From the NCBI GenBank assembly GCA_934167835.1, contig CAKPLZ010000008.1, forward strand, positions 1-59,262: DNA of 59,262 nt, read 5' to 3'. The DNA comes from an uncultured Clostridia bacterium (lineage in GTDB: Bacteria; Bacillota; Clostridia; TANB77; CAG-508). Under the pieces are notes generated by a model that saw only the letters and a program-made list of their open reading frames with translations, made no database searches and was not told where the DNA came from. Below are positions 18,535 through 27,978 of the stretch, in pieces (the first letter of the stretch is position 1; the number at the start of each line of letters is the position of its first letter). The translations under genes and the position numbers were made by a program.

Positions 18535-19326
18535 TTATTCAACATTTACACCTTTTTTAATTTGGCTGTTTCCAATTATATAATAAATTATAATATATAT
18601 CAAGTATAAAATTATGCCTCCAATCATTAAAAGTTGCATAGTTTCTTTATTTGGAGCTTCTACTGTGTTAAATAAATTCATAATATTTTTGTTAAATAAA
18701 CCTGCAATATATAGAATTAACACAGTTGTTATAGTCATTGCAATAAATAGTACTAAGCCATATATTACTGATTTTATTATTCTTCCGTTGTTTGATTTGT
18801 GCCCTAAAATTATGCCTAAATATCCACATATTAGTATAAATATAAATTCTAAAATTAGTATTAATAATATTTCAGCAATTATTACTCCTACCTTCATTTC
18901 AAGCAATTCTGCTATAGGATTAAGTGTACCTTTTATGAGTTCTATATTTTCTTTTGTTCCATACCCTATTGTAAGGCACGCAAAAATTATGGCAAATGAA
19001 ATTAGCATAAGAATTGCTCCTGATAGTACTTTTGATAAAAATACTGTTTCATTTTTTACTGGCAATGTATGTGTTAAATAGGATTCATCTTTATAAATAT
19101 TCCTTATAAACCTTACCCAACATCTCATAAGTGAATTAATTAATATGCTTACCATCATTGAAATTGCTGCTCCATAGCATATTTGTGTTATAATTGTAAA
19201 CACTATTGAGTTTTCGATATTGCTCAAAAGTCTTGCTGTTCCTGAAAAAGCAAGCCCTAATATGTAAAATATAAATAGTGGCTTACTAATCCATTTTAAA
19301 TCATATTTCATTACTTTTCCTAACAT
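18535..19326 (-). CDS. ABC-2 type permease of the GntR-controlled exporter
   Basis: The product has 263 residues and six predicted membrane helices. YDLKWISKPLFIFYILGLAF opens the first, and LTHTLPVKNETVFLSKVLSG is a cytoplasmic loop common in bacitracin/YtrC-type permeases. Its start overlaps the end of the upstream ATPase gene by 7 bp, so the two are translationally coupled. Confidence 0.82.
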   Translation of the reverse strand: MLGKVMKYDLKWISKPLFIFYILGLAFSGTARLLSNIENSIVFTIITQICYGAAISMMVSILINSLMRCWVRFIRNIYKDESYLTHTLPVKNETVFLSKVLSGAILMLISFAIIFACLTIGYGTKENIELIKGTLNPIAELLEMKVGVIIAEILLILILEFIFILICGYLGIILGHKSNNGRIIKSVIYGLVLFIAMTITTVLILYIAGLFNKNIMNLFNTVEAPNKETMQLLMIGGIILYLIYIIIYYIIGNSQIKKGVNVE

Positions 19327-20015
19327 TTAAAATACCTCCTAAATATTTCATCTATTGAGCCTTTTTCTTTTTCCCTTAATTCATCTGCTGGTGAAGTAAG
19401 AATAATTTCTCCATTGTTCATGAATATTACTTCATCTAAAATTCGTTCTATATCTGAAATAAGGTGTGTTGATATTATCATACTTGCTCCTTCTTTAAAG
19501 TTTGATAATATTGTATCTAGTATATAATCTCTGGTTGCTGGGTCTACTCCTCCTAGTGGTTCATCTAATATGTATAGATCTGCATCTCTACTCATAACTA
19601 AAACCAATTGTAATTTTTCTTGCATACCTTTAGACATTTTAGATATTTTTTTGTTAATATCTAGGTTTAAATCTTTCAATAGTCTTTTTGCTTTTTCTAT
19701 ATTGAAGTTATCGTAAAATTCTTCAAAGTAGTGAAACACTTCTGATATTTTCATTTCTTTATCTAGGTATGTTCTTTCTGGCAAATACGCTATTGTTTTC
19801 TTAGAATTAACCCCTGGGTTTTCTCCATTTATATAAACTTCACCTTCTGTTGGCACAAGCAGGTCATTAATTATTTTAATAAGAGTTGATTTTCCAACAC
19901 CATTTTTGCCTAAAAGACCTATTATTTTCCCTCTTTCAATTTTTAGGTTAATGTCTTTTAAAACTGGAGTATCATCATAACTCTTCCACAAATGCTTACA
20001 TTCCAATAATTCCAT
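19320..20015 (-). CDS. ABC transporter ATPase, YtrB/BcrA-like
   Basis: This 231-residue ATPase has Walker A GLLGKNGVGKSTLIK, signature KMSKGMQEKLQL, Walker B LYILDEPLGGVDP and H-loop ISTHL. Its start overlaps the stop of the GntR gene. The GntR-ATPase-permease layout resembles the ytr operon of Bacillus, which responds to cell-wall antibiotics. A similar role here is inference. Confidence 0.92.
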   Translation of the reverse strand: MELLECKHLWKSYDDTPVLKDINLKIERGKIIGLLGKNGVGKSTLIKIINDLLVPTEGEVYINGENPGVNSKKTIAYLPERTYLDKEMKISEVFHYFEEFYDNFNIEKAKRLLKDLNLDINKKISKMSKGMQEKLQLVLVMSRDADLYILDEPLGGVDPATRDYILDTILSNFKEGASMIISTHLISDIERILDEVIFMNNGEIILTSPADELREKEKGSIDEIFRRYFKC

Positions 20016-20380
20016 TATTTTTCTCCTCCTAATTCTTGCAAGTACTTAATAGCTTCAGATTTTTCAATTCCAATATCGCTCATTCCTTCAAGATAGCTTT
20101 TCACCTTTTCCCTTGCTAAGTTTCTCTTCACCTTTTCAATTAGCTCTACATCACCTGTAACAAACTTCCCATTCGTGCGCTCAGTAAAAAGCAACCCTTC
20201 ACTCTCAAGCTCAGCCAAAGCCTTCTGCATGGTATTAGGATTCACCTTAGCCGTAAGCGCTAGCTCCCTTACAGATGGAATCCTTTCACCCATTTTTAAT
20301 TTTCCAGAAACAATTTGAAACCTTAACATTTCAACTAATTGAATGTAAATTGGTCTATCATCATTAAATATGTAATCCAC
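20015..20380 (-). CDS. GntR-family regulator, YtrA type
   Basis: The start is GTG at 20378-20380 behind AAAGGA. The 121-residue protein has a GntR winged helix (PIYIQLVEMLRFQIVSGKLK, IPSVRELALTAKVNPNTMQK, GLLFTERTNG). It has only a short C-terminal helix, which is the YtrA subfamily layout. It is first in the operon and probably represses it until an inducer is present. No operator repeat is obvious in the short upstream region. Confidence 0.92.
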   Translation of the reverse strand: MDYIFNDDRPIYIQLVEMLRFQIVSGKLKMGERIPSVRELALTAKVNPNTMQKALAELESEGLLFTERTNGKFVTGDVELIEKVKRNLAREKVKSYLEGMSDIGIEKSEAIKYLQELGGEK

Positions 20381-20477
20381 AATCTTTATCCTTTCTTTAT
20401 TGTATTACTTGCATAATACAATAATACTATTTTGTTTTTGATTTGTCAAGAACTTTTTTTGAAAAATATAAAAAATT

Positions 20478-20512
20478 TCCCTAGAGCTTTTGCTCTAGGG
20501 GTTGTTTTATAG
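20478..20512. terminator. Hairpin CCCTAGAGC/GCTCTAGGG
   Basis: A nine-base-pair stem with a TTTT loop is followed by TTGTTTTAT on the plus strand. It lies between the anti-sigma-like gene and the GntR operon. Confidence 0.65.
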
Positions 20513-20526
20513 GTGTTTTCACATTT

Positions 20527-21210
20527 TTATTTTATTATAGAAGATAATAAGCTAATTAACTCGCTTTCTGTTAGTCCTTCTGTTTCAATATCAAAATACA
20601 TGTTGTTATATTTAAATGTTGCCATATACATATTATTATATTGTCCTACTACTAATTCAGTATCTCCAATTTTAGAAACTTGGTCTTTTTCTTCCATAAA
20701 GTAATCTCTTAATGGTGTTTCTATTTCTGATACTGCTATTCTTATACTATCTGTTGCATTTTTTGTGTAAGTAAATACATAATCGTGTAATATATCGTAT
20801 TCTGTGCTGTCCATATCACTTCTAGTAGATAAAGTATATTTTGTTGTTTCTTTATATTCTGCTGGTACTTTTATATTTTTGATGAAGTCAAATTTTGATG
20901 GTAATTCGGTATCAATTATCTCTTGCTGTGCATCTAGCGTAGCTGCTCCAATTCCGTTAACATGGTTAATTTTTAATACAAGTTTTTGATTGTTTGCCTC
21001 TCCTAGTTGGTAATTTTTCTGTGGAGAATTTTTAGCCATTCCACCTAAAATTCCTATTCCTAATACAAATACTGCACAAACTGAAGTCACGAAATAAATT
21101 GTTTTTCTATTTTTATTTTCTTTCATTTTAAACTCCTCCTTAATGTTTGATACAGCTATTTTTTCTTTTACCATTTTTCTTATTTTATCTTCTAAATCGT
21201 TATTTTCCAT
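20527..21210 (-). CDS. Anti-sigma-like membrane protein with exported domain
   Basis: I choose the ATG at 21208-21210 (GGAGGG seven bases upstream), giving about 227 residues. A charged cytoplasmic N-terminus of about 35 residues precedes one membrane helix (TIYFVTSVCAVFVLGIGILG) and an exported domain. Its gene overlaps the end of an ECF sigma factor gene, the usual layout for an anti-sigma factor. The exported part (YDILHDYVFTYTKN to the C-terminus) is clearly related to residues about 100-210 of the next protein (21830-23095). The cytoplasmic segment shows no zinc motif. Confidence 0.7.
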   Translation of the reverse strand: MENNDLEDKIRKMVKEKIAVSNIKEEFKMKENKNRKTIYFVTSVCAVFVLGIGILGGMAKNSPQKNYQLGEANNQKLVLKINHVNGIGAATLDAQQEIIDTELPSKFDFIKNIKVPAEYKETTKYTLSTRSDMDSTEYDILHDYVFTYTKNATDSIRIAVSEIETPLRDYFMEEKDQVSKIGDTELVVGQYNNMYMATFKYNNMYFDIETEGLTESELISLLSSIIK

Positions 21211-21754
21211 AGCCATACCCTCCATTTTCTAAATTTAATTTGATTATTTTTCTAACTCTATGAAGAACAACTTTGACCTTGCTTACTGAAAGTTCTAATA
21301 TTTTTGCGATGTCCTTTATTGGCTTTGCCTCATAGTAAAACATCATAAATATCTTATATTCTTCTTCTTTTAGGGTTTTCAAGGTTTCTCTTATTACCTT
21401 ATTTTGCTCACTTTCTTCAACATATTCTTCTAGGTTATTGTTGTCAGTTAGGCTTTCTTCATAGTCTGATATGGAAAAGTTTTTTTCTGATTTTCTATAT
21501 TTGTTTCTCACAACATTCCTTGTTATACCTGCAAGATATGGTTTTACCGGAGTAGTTGGAAGCAATTGACTTGAATTTTTCCAGATACCCACAAATACAT
21601 CTGAAACAATTTCTTCTATATCTTCTTCGGTTATACACGTACTTACCGAATTTCTTGCAATAATGTACACATAGCTATAAAAATCATCCATCACTTTTTC
21701 TATATCAATTTTTTGTTGTTTTAGTAAATAATCATTCAATATTTTTTCTTTCAA
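21200..21754 (-). CDS. ECF-type RNA polymerase sigma factor
   Basis: A TTG start at 21752-21754 is preceded by AGGAG at a rather long distance. The protein has 184 residues. Region 2 covers about residues 20-90 (DDFYSYVYIIARN, EEIVSDVFVGIWKN, PYLAGITRNVVRNKYR). Region 4 covers about 120-175 (LKEEEYKIFMMFYYEAKPIK, DIAKILELSVSKVKVVLHRV). It is followed with overlap by the anti-sigma-like gene. Together they should form an envelope-signalling switch. Confidence 0.93.
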   Translation of the reverse strand: MKEKILNDYLLKQQKIDIEKVMDDFYSYVYIIARNSVSTCITEEDIEEIVSDVFVGIWKNSSQLLPTTPVKPYLAGITRNVVRNKYRKSEKNFSISDYEESLTDNNNLEEYVEESEQNKVIRETLKTLKEEEYKIFMMFYYEAKPIKDIAKILELSVSKVKVVLHRVRKIIKLNLENGGYGYGK

Positions 21755-21829
21755 TTTAGATCTAAACTCCTTTTGTGTTTCAAGTTAACTTTCATACATA
21801 TAGTAACAAGTTTTTGAAAAAGGTTACAA

Positions 21830-23095
21830 CTATTTGTTTCTAACTTCCATTGTCATTTCTGGAATTCCTATATAAACATCTCGGTCTCCTTCTAATGTAT
21901 GGCTTTTTATTATTGTTAGTTTTGGATATTTATAAATTGTTGTGCCTCCATCATCATACATATTGCCTTCAATTACTCTGTTGTCTAAATCTTTATTTGC
22001 TTTTGCAATTATTGCATCTAACGTAACTTTGCCTTGTTTTAGGGCATCTTCTAGTTTTAGGTCTTCTTCATTGTTTATATTTACATATATATTTTCAAAA
22101 CCATAATAATAAAGGTCATAATTTGAGTTATTTTCATAAATATCTTGATTGTTTAAGACTTTAGTTCTCTTAGGTGTTTGTTGTTTTTCATCTGAATATA
22201 GGTAAAAACCTGGGTAGCCTTCTGTTGATATTTCATCTGAACTAATTTGGGCTGGATATGTTTCTCTTATTTCTCCGTTATATGTTATTAATACTTTTCT
22301 TCCTATTCCAAATAGATAATCCTTATGGTCTGTTCCAAAGCTTACCATTATTTTATCTGCTGATTTTCTTTCTTCTTCATCCTCATTTGGTTCTACTACC
22401 ATATATTTTGTTGTTTCCTCTAATACTGTTCCTATAAATTGTTGTTCTTGTGCCTTTTTCTCAATAAATGATTTCATATCAATTTTAAATATACTTTTTA
22501 CAAATGTTAAAAACTCTTCTTCTGTTATATTTTTAGTTTCAACTACAAAATGTACATCATTATACTCAAATATTGCATTTTGATACATAGCTTTGTTTAT
22601 TGTTTTTGTTGCATCTACACGAAACAATTCCGCTTCTATTCCATTTATAACAGACTTTTCATAAACTGGACCTCCTGAAAGTTTTGCATAATCTGTTAAT
22701 GGTTCTTCGTTTATTGCTGCAAACATTGTTATTGCTTTATTTTCATTTGCAAAAGAGACTGATATATCATGCAAAATATTATATTTATGTGTATCTACAT
22801 CTCTGTTTGGAACATATACTCCAAATACTCTTTGCACTTTCATGCCCTCTGGAACACTAAATTTTTCTATTATTTCCTGATTTGTACTAAATTCTTTTGC
22901 TTTGCAATCATACTCAATGCAAGCCACTTGCCCTCCATTATCATTAAATACTATTTTATCTTCTTTTACTTCAATTTTTGTTTTACTCGGAATATCTTCT
23001 TCTAGCTTTTTATTTATATTAGTTACATAAATTACTCCTAAAATTATTGCAGCTACAATTATTATTGATAAAACAATTATACTTAACTTTTTCAT
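21830..23095 (-). CDS. Membrane-anchored protein with anti-sigma-related and DUF3221-like domains
   Basis: The product has 421 residues. An N-terminal helix (LSIIVLSIIIVAAIILGVIYV) anchors three parts. Residues about 60-210 resemble the exported domain of the anti-sigma-like protein (YNILHDISVSFAN, NAIFEYNDVHFVVET). Residues about 215-290 match a DUF3221 pattern (GTVLEETTKYMVVEPNEDEE, KVLITYNGEIRETYPAQI). The C-terminus (VTLDAIIAKANKD, DDGGTTIYKYPKL) resembles DUF4362. The gene lies upstream of and in line with the sigma gene, so it may share its regulon or help sense the signal. Confidence 0.72.
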   Translation of the reverse strand: MKKLSIIVLSIIIVAAIILGVIYVTNINKKLEEDIPSKTKIEVKEDKIVFNDNGGQVACIEYDCKAKEFSTNQEIIEKFSVPEGMKVQRVFGVYVPNRDVDTHKYNILHDISVSFANENKAITMFAAINEEPLTDYAKLSGGPVYEKSVINGIEAELFRVDATKTINKAMYQNAIFEYNDVHFVVETKNITEEEFLTFVKSIFKIDMKSFIEKKAQEQQFIGTVLEETTKYMVVEPNEDEEERKSADKIMVSFGTDHKDYLFGIGRKVLITYNGEIRETYPAQISSDEISTEGYPGFYLYSDEKQQTPKRTKVLNNQDIYENNSNYDLYYYGFENIYVNINNEEDLKLEDALKQGKVTLDAIIAKANKDLDNRVIEGNMYDDGGTTIYKYPKLTIIKSHTLEGDRDVYIGIPEMTMEVRNK

Positions 23096-23219
23096 ATATT
23101 CACCCTTTTTCCTCTCTTGATTTTAATACTATTTTGAAATTTCAAAAGTTGCAAAATTTAGATATTTTTTATTATAGCATTAAAGCAGATAATTTCAAAA
23201 TTACCTGCTTTCCTCAAAA

Positions 23220-24341
23220 CTATTTATCTATATATCCATAAGTTGGCTCTGTGTACATATTATCTGATATTGATTTATATCTTTCTCCATCATAATCATC
23301 TGTGAATCCATTATATGCTTTGTAGATATCCCCATTTTCTGTATCGTACACTCTTTCATAGCCTAATATTGCATCACTTTGTTTTTGGCTCATTATATCA
23401 TAAGATTTACTTCTTCTCTCCCATGCACTCATGTATGAATCGAAAGCTCTTTGTATTGATGCACTTAACTCAAGTGCCTTTTGTGTTTGAGCATTGCTAT
23501 TATCAATTGTTGTTTTTACATAACTATCTGAGAATTTTATTGAATTTACTGTTTGTAGTAAAATATCCTTGTAATCAATGAATTTATCCTTTTCAGATGT
23601 TACTGCCATTATATCATAAACCATGTAATATAACATATCTACTCCGCCTTGGTATTGGTTCCCAAAATTGACAACTGATGCCAAGAATAAGCCTTCTCCT
23701 TCTTTTGCGTTAGCACCTTGGAAGGTTGCTCTTAACACTTTGCTATCAAGTGCTAAGCTTTTCATAGAAGCTGTAGATTCAAATTCTTCTTGTTTTGTAA
23801 AGTTATTAAATGTTGGAAATTTAAAAGAGCTTAGTGTTGGTTCTATTGAACCTGCATATGAAGTTATTTCTCCAAATTTTTTATAAAATCCTTCCGTTGT
23901 TGGGTTATCTAAAACTACCGCATCAGCAAACACTTTGTATTGTGAATTTCCACCACTTAAATTATAATAATTCTGCCAAAAGTTTTTTGCACCTGAACTT
24001 TTTAACAATGGTTGAACTTTTACCATTAAAAATACTTGGTTGTTTGTATTTTGTGGGTCATAAGCTCTAATTGCATAAAATACACCTATTCCAGCACCTT
24101 CTACTGTCCAGCCTTTTGGTTTTTTCATTGAAAATACATCTGTGCTATAATCTTCTAATGTTAATTGTCTTACTTCATTTTCTCTTATTTTTACATTCTC
24201 CTTTTTGGCTATTTTTTGAATATCATTACCTGTATCATTATTTTTCACTTTTGAATAAATCAATCCTCCTATTCCTAAAACTATAGCCACAATTATAACT
24301 GTAACAATTATACCAATTTTTGTGTATTTTTTCTCATCCAT
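23220..24341 (-). CDS. Membrane-anchored exported protein of unknown function
   Basis: The 373-residue protein has an N-terminal helix (IGIIVTVIIVAIVLGIGGLIYS) and a large outside domain. SMKKPKGWTVEGAGIGVFYA and VFLMVKVQPLLKSSG suggest a PsbP/lipoprotein-like alpha-beta fold, but I cannot assign it with confidence. The C-terminal part (AFDSYMSAWERRSKSYDIMS, YNGFTDDYDG) is common in Clostridial exported proteins of unknown role. It starts 169 bp from the divergent HTH gene. Confidence 0.65.
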   Translation of the reverse strand: MDEKKYTKIGIIVTVIIVAIVLGIGGLIYSKVKNNDTGNDIQKIAKKENVKIRENEVRQLTLEDYSTDVFSMKKPKGWTVEGAGIGVFYAIRAYDPQNTNNQVFLMVKVQPLLKSSGAKNFWQNYYNLSGGNSQYKVFADAVVLDNPTTEGFYKKFGEITSYAGSIEPTLSSFKFPTFNNFTKQEEFESTASMKSLALDSKVLRATFQGANAKEGEGLFLASVVNFGNQYQGGVDMLYYMVYDIMAVTSEKDKFIDYKDILLQTVNSIKFSDSYVKTTIDNSNAQTQKALELSASIQRAFDSYMSAWERRSKSYDIMSQKQSDAILGYERVYDTENGDIYKAYNGFTDDYDGERYKSISDNMYTEPTYGYIDK

Positions 24342-24451
24342 AATAATTATTCTCCTTTTCTTAATTTATTTTTATTAATGGTATTTTAACATATTAATCT
24401 AATTATTGTATAGTTTTTACCAATTTTTCCGTGCCAATTTGGTAATTGTTT

Positions 24452-24479
24452 TTTACATAATTTTGTGTTATAGTATAAT
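24452..24479 (+). promoter_or_regulatory. Sigma-A-type promoter of the double-HTH gene
   Basis: TTTACA (24452-24457), a 16-bp spacer and TATAAT (24474-24479) lie about 30 bp before the ATG at 24510. Confidence 0.65.
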
Positions 24480-24509
24480 ATGTTAAAAATTTTTAAATGG
24501 GTGATTATT

Positions 24510-26237
24510 ATGACATTTTCAGAGCAACTAAATGAATACATGAAAATTCTAAAATGTTCTTCTAGTGATTTGGTATCTACATCTGGTCTTTCTTCTGCTG
24601 TTATTAGTAGATATCGTAATGGTGAAAGAACGCCTAATATCAAAGGCAAACAAATTGAGCATTTAGCTTACGGTTTATACAAAATTGGGATTAATAGAAA
24701 TATTGAAATATCTAAAGAAGATATTTACAATGGTTTGATGCTTACATTAAGTGATATTGTTATTGATTTTGAGCAGCTAAGTAAAAATTTTAATGAGCTT
24801 GCTTCAACATTAAACATAAATATTGCAGATTTATCTAAGTTTATTAGTTATGATGCTTCCTTTGTTTCTAAAATTAGAAATGGTAGCAGAACTCCTGCTA
24901 AGCCAAAAAGTTTTATTGAAGGTGTTTGTAGTTATGTTGTATCAAAATACAGGTCTGATAGCGACAAAAAGGCTATTTCTACACTTATTGGCTGTAATCT
25001 TGATGATTTGGAAGATAAGTCTAACTATTATCAAAAGCTTGAAAATTGGCTTTCTACTAATTCTAGGCCTAGCCATAATTATATTAACGACTTTTTAAAT
25101 AACTTAGATAGTTTTGATTTAAATGAATATATAAAAGCAATTCATTTTGATGAAATGAAGGTTCCTTTTGTTCCATTTTATAAATCTGGTTCCAGAAACT
25201 ATTATGGATTAGAAGAAATGAAAAAAGGTGAATTAGATTTCTTTAAAGCTACTGTTCTTTCAAAATCTGTTGAACCTGTTTTTATGTGTAGCGATATGCC
25301 TATGGAAGATATGGCAAAAGATGTTGATTTCGGCAAAAAATGGATGTTTGCCATAGCAATGACTTTAAAGAAAGGCTTGCACCTAAATATTATTCACAAT
25401 CTAAACAGGCCATTTAATGAAATGATGCTTGGACTAGAAAGTTGGATTCCAATTTATATGACAGGACAGGTTTCTCCTTTTTATTTAAAGAATGTAGATA
25501 CTTCTGTTTACTGCCATTTAAACTATGTTTCAGGTGCTGTTGCACTTAACGGAGAATGTATAAATGGATACCATAAAAATGGTAAATACTCATTAACAAG
25601 CTCAAAACCTGAACTAGAGTATTACAAACAAAAAGCTCAGAACATGCTTAGTAAAGCAAGGCCTCTTATGGAGATTTACAGATATGAAAACAAAAATGCT
25701 TTCAATACATTTATTAGCTCTGCTAACCAAAAAAGTTGTAATTACAGAAGAGTTTTATCATCACTTCCATTTCACACACTTTCTGAAAATTTGTTTTTAA
25801 AAATATTAGAGCATAACAAAATTTCAGATGAAAATACACAAGAGTTATTAGAATCTTTAAAAGAGCAAAAGAAAATATTTAGTAAAACTTTGAAAGAAAA
25901 TATAGTTCAAGATGAAATTTATGTAATGACACAGTCTGAGTTTGAAGAGCACCCTCTTTCAGTTTCTCTTTCATCTAACTTTTTTGAACATAAGGTTTGC
26001 TATAACTATGAAGAGTATTTAGAGCACCTTGCAGAAACCAAGAAATTTGAAAAGACTCATCAAAACTACAAAATCAACTTTAAAACAAATAATACCTTTA
26101 GAAATATTCAAATTACAATATGCGAGAAAAATTGGGTAATGATTTCCAAAGAGAATAGCCCTTCTATTCACTTTGTAATTCATCATCCTAAATTAAGAGA
26201 AGCAATTGAAAGCTTTATACCTCCTGTTGTAGAATAA
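24510..26237 (+). CDS. Large protein with two N-terminal Xre-like HTH domains
   Basis: The ATG at 24510 has GGGTG seven bases upstream. The product has 575 residues. Residues 1-60 (FSEQLNEYMKILKCSSSDLV, ISRYRNGERTPN) and about 80-145 (ELASTLNINIADLSKFISYD, FVSKIRNGSRTPAK) are two Xre-type helix-turn-helix repeats. The remaining roughly 420 residues show no family I recognise. They are moderately hydrophilic, with no membrane segment, and contain MFAIAMTLKKGLHLNIIHNL and SWIPIYMTGQVSPFY. Such proteins may be transcription regulators with a sensor domain. It is divergent from the exported protein at 23220. Confidence 0.75.
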   Translation: MTFSEQLNEYMKILKCSSSDLVSTSGLSSAVISRYRNGERTPNIKGKQIEHLAYGLYKIGINRNIEISKEDIYNGLMLTLSDIVIDFEQLSKNFNELASTLNINIADLSKFISYDASFVSKIRNGSRTPAKPKSFIEGVCSYVVSKYRSDSDKKAISTLIGCNLDDLEDKSNYYQKLENWLSTNSRPSHNYINDFLNNLDSFDLNEYIKAIHFDEMKVPFVPFYKSGSRNYYGLEEMKKGELDFFKATVLSKSVEPVFMCSDMPMEDMAKDVDFGKKWMFAIAMTLKKGLHLNIIHNLNRPFNEMMLGLESWIPIYMTGQVSPFYLKNVDTSVYCHLNYVSGAVALNGECINGYHKNGKYSLTSSKPELEYYKQKAQNMLSKARPLMEIYRYENKNAFNTFISSANQKSCNYRRVLSSLPFHTLSENLFLKILEHNKISDENTQELLESLKEQKKIFSKTLKENIVQDEIYVMTQSEFEEHPLSVSLSSNFFEHKVCYNYEEYLEHLAETKKFEKTHQNYKINFKTNNTFRNIQITICEKNWVMISKENSPSIHFVIHHPKLREAIESFIPPVVE

Positions 26238-26241
26238 CTAT

Positions 26242-26264
26242 AGTTCCCCATTTAATGGGGAACT
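26242..26264. terminator. Bidirectional terminator hairpin AGTTCCCC/GGGGAACT
   Basis: An eight-base-pair stem with an ATTTAAT loop lies between the plus-strand HTH gene and the minus-strand antitoxin gene. Confidence 0.7.
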
Positions 26265-26268
26265 AATA

Positions 26269-26532
26269 TTATTCACTTTCCATCGCCTCTAATTCTTCTA
26301 TTGTTTTTGTTACAACTTTGCCTTTTTCTATTTGTTCAATAGATTTGTCTATTTTGCTTAAATATTGTGTATTTCTTAGTGCTTTCATCAACTCATTATA
26401 TTGCTCTAAGCTCATTAACACAACATTTTTTTCATCTTTCCTTGTAACTATTACTGTTTCATTATTATCTGTTGCTTTATCACAGTAATCTTTTAAATTG
26501 CTTCTAATTGTTGAATAATTAACAGCTAGCAT
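26269..26532 (-). CDS. Phd/YefM-family antitoxin without an adjacent toxin
   Basis: The start is ATG at 26530-26532 with GAGGTG seven bases upstream. The 87-residue product has the YefM pattern (AVNYSTIRSNLKDYCDKATD, ETVIVTRKDEKNVVLMSLEQ YNEL), in which the N-terminus binds DNA and the C-terminal helix neutralises a RelE/YoeB toxin. The expected downstream toxin is absent, and the next gene is convergent. It is an orphan or may act on a toxin elsewhere. Confidence 0.88.
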   Translation of the reverse strand: MLAVNYSTIRSNLKDYCDKATDNNETVIVTRKDEKNVVLMSLEQYNELMKALRNTQYLSKIDKSIEQIEKGKVVTKTIEELEAMESE

Positions 26533-26608
26533 AAAAATCACCTCTTTTTTTGTACCGTTTCTTGTACTTAATATTGTACCATATTATTATATGCAAGTCA
26601 AGATGATT

Positions 26609-26731
26609 TTATTCTTCTTTATTTTCTTTTTCCTCACATTCCTGCTCTTTTTCTTCTAATACTTCTTTAAATCCTGTTAGTGCCTCAAATGCCATGAATT
26701 GTTTGGCTCTGTCTTGTTTATCAGTATCCAT
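26609..26731 (-). CDS. Short YolD-like protein
   Basis: The 40-residue ORF has ATG at 26729-26731, with the AGGAGG site inside the end of the polymerase gene. DRAKQFMAFEALTGFKEVL matches the start of YolD-like proteins. Its Glu-rich tail replaces the usual longer C-terminus. It overlaps the stop of the Y-family polymerase by 11 bp when that gene is read through its CGG shift. The yolD-polymerase pair is a known arrangement in Bacillota. Confidence 0.7.
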   Translation of the reverse strand: MDTDKQDRAKQFMAFEALTGFKEVLEEKEQECEEKENKEE

Positions 26732-27978
26732 TGTGACCTCCTATTAATTTATTTCTAATTTGTGTTGTTGCATTTTCTTCTAAATTCATTCCTTTTAGAA
26801 TTATGTTTTTGCCCATTTTTGCTTTTAGTTCTATTATTGTTTTTTCTAGTTTCTTATGTTTGTCTTGATTTTCTAAGCTGTCGAATAAATTTATTTGCTG
26901 GTTATCATCTTCCTGTAAATTATCAAAACTTATTCCGTACTTTTCTTATTGGAATTTCTTTATCTGTTGTTTGGTCAAATAGCTTCATGAACTCAAAAAC
27001 TAGGTTTGTATATAAATTGCTAGGGTTTGCTAGTTTTCTACTTCCTCCAGTTGACTTTATGGCATCTTTTGAATAGCCAATATATAATCTAACCACTCCT
27101 GCTTTTTTATTATTTTCTATTAGTTTTTGAGATAATAATTCTACCATTTCTTTAACTATTAGCCTTGCATTTTCATAGTTATAATCTTTAAATAAAATTT
27201 GACTATTGCTATATGATGTTGTTTTTGGTTTATAATCTTTAATATCCGCAATTGTGCATGTTTCTAAGCCTTTAGAATGGTCTATCAAAAAGCGTGCATT
27301 TATTCCAAATTCCTTATACAGCCTTTTTTCATCACATCTTGCAACTTCATTCATTGTGAAAATTCCCATTTTCTTAAGTCTTTCCGCAGTCCCTTTGCCG
27401 ACTCCCCAAAAATCAGTTAATGGTTTATGGTTTCCTAGTGTTTTTATATATTTTTCCTCATTAAGCCATGCAATATTTGTAGGACTATGTTTTGATAAAA
27501 TATCTAATGCAACTTTTGCCAAATACATATTATTTCCAATTCCACAAGTTGCTGTAATTTTATATGTATCTAAAATATCCTTCATCATAACTTTTGCAAG
27601 TTCCATTGCATTCATTTTATAGAGTTTTAAATAATGAGTTACATCAATAAAACATTCATCTATTGAATATGGATAAATATCATCTTTTGAAATATATTTT
27701 AAATATATCCCATAAATATTTGCCGAATATTCCATATACTTGCTCATTCTAGGAACAGCCATAATATAATTCACATTCTTCGGAATTTCATATACTCTAC
27801 ACCTATTCCTAATCCCCAAATTTTTCATTGCAGGAGTAATTGCTAAACACACACTGCCATTCCCCCTGCTTGGGTCAGCCACTACCAAATTTGTGCTAAA
27901 TGGGTCTAACCCTCTTTCAGCACATTCAACAGATGCGAAAAAGGTTTTTAAATCAATTACCAAATATATATTGCTCAA
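26721..27978 (-). CDS. Y-family DNA polymerase (UvrX/DinB type), CGG-shifted
   Basis: A TTG start at 27976-27978 follows AAGGTG. Palm residues appear in YLVIDLKTFFASVECAERG and in the catalytic YSIDECFIDVTHY. TACGIGNNMYLAKVALD and GVGKGTAERLKKMGI are the fingers and HhH parts. At 26935-26937 an in-frame CGG follows IPIRKV, and straight reading stops after NKF. Skipping the C gives GISFDNLQEDDNQQINLF, an LF-type beta-clamp-binding motif, then the family tail KMGKNIILKG...IGGH and a TGA at 26721. The total is 418 residues, the normal length. It is an error-prone translesion polymerase paired with YolD. Confidence 0.9.
26935..26937 (-). other. In-frame CGG, +1 shift site (Y-family polymerase)
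   Basis: The reading is AAA GTA CGG AAT AAG TTT TGA. Skipping the C gives GTA GGA ATA AGT TTT GAT AAT (VGISFDN) and restores about 70 C-terminal residues, including the clamp-binding motif. Confidence 0.9.
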
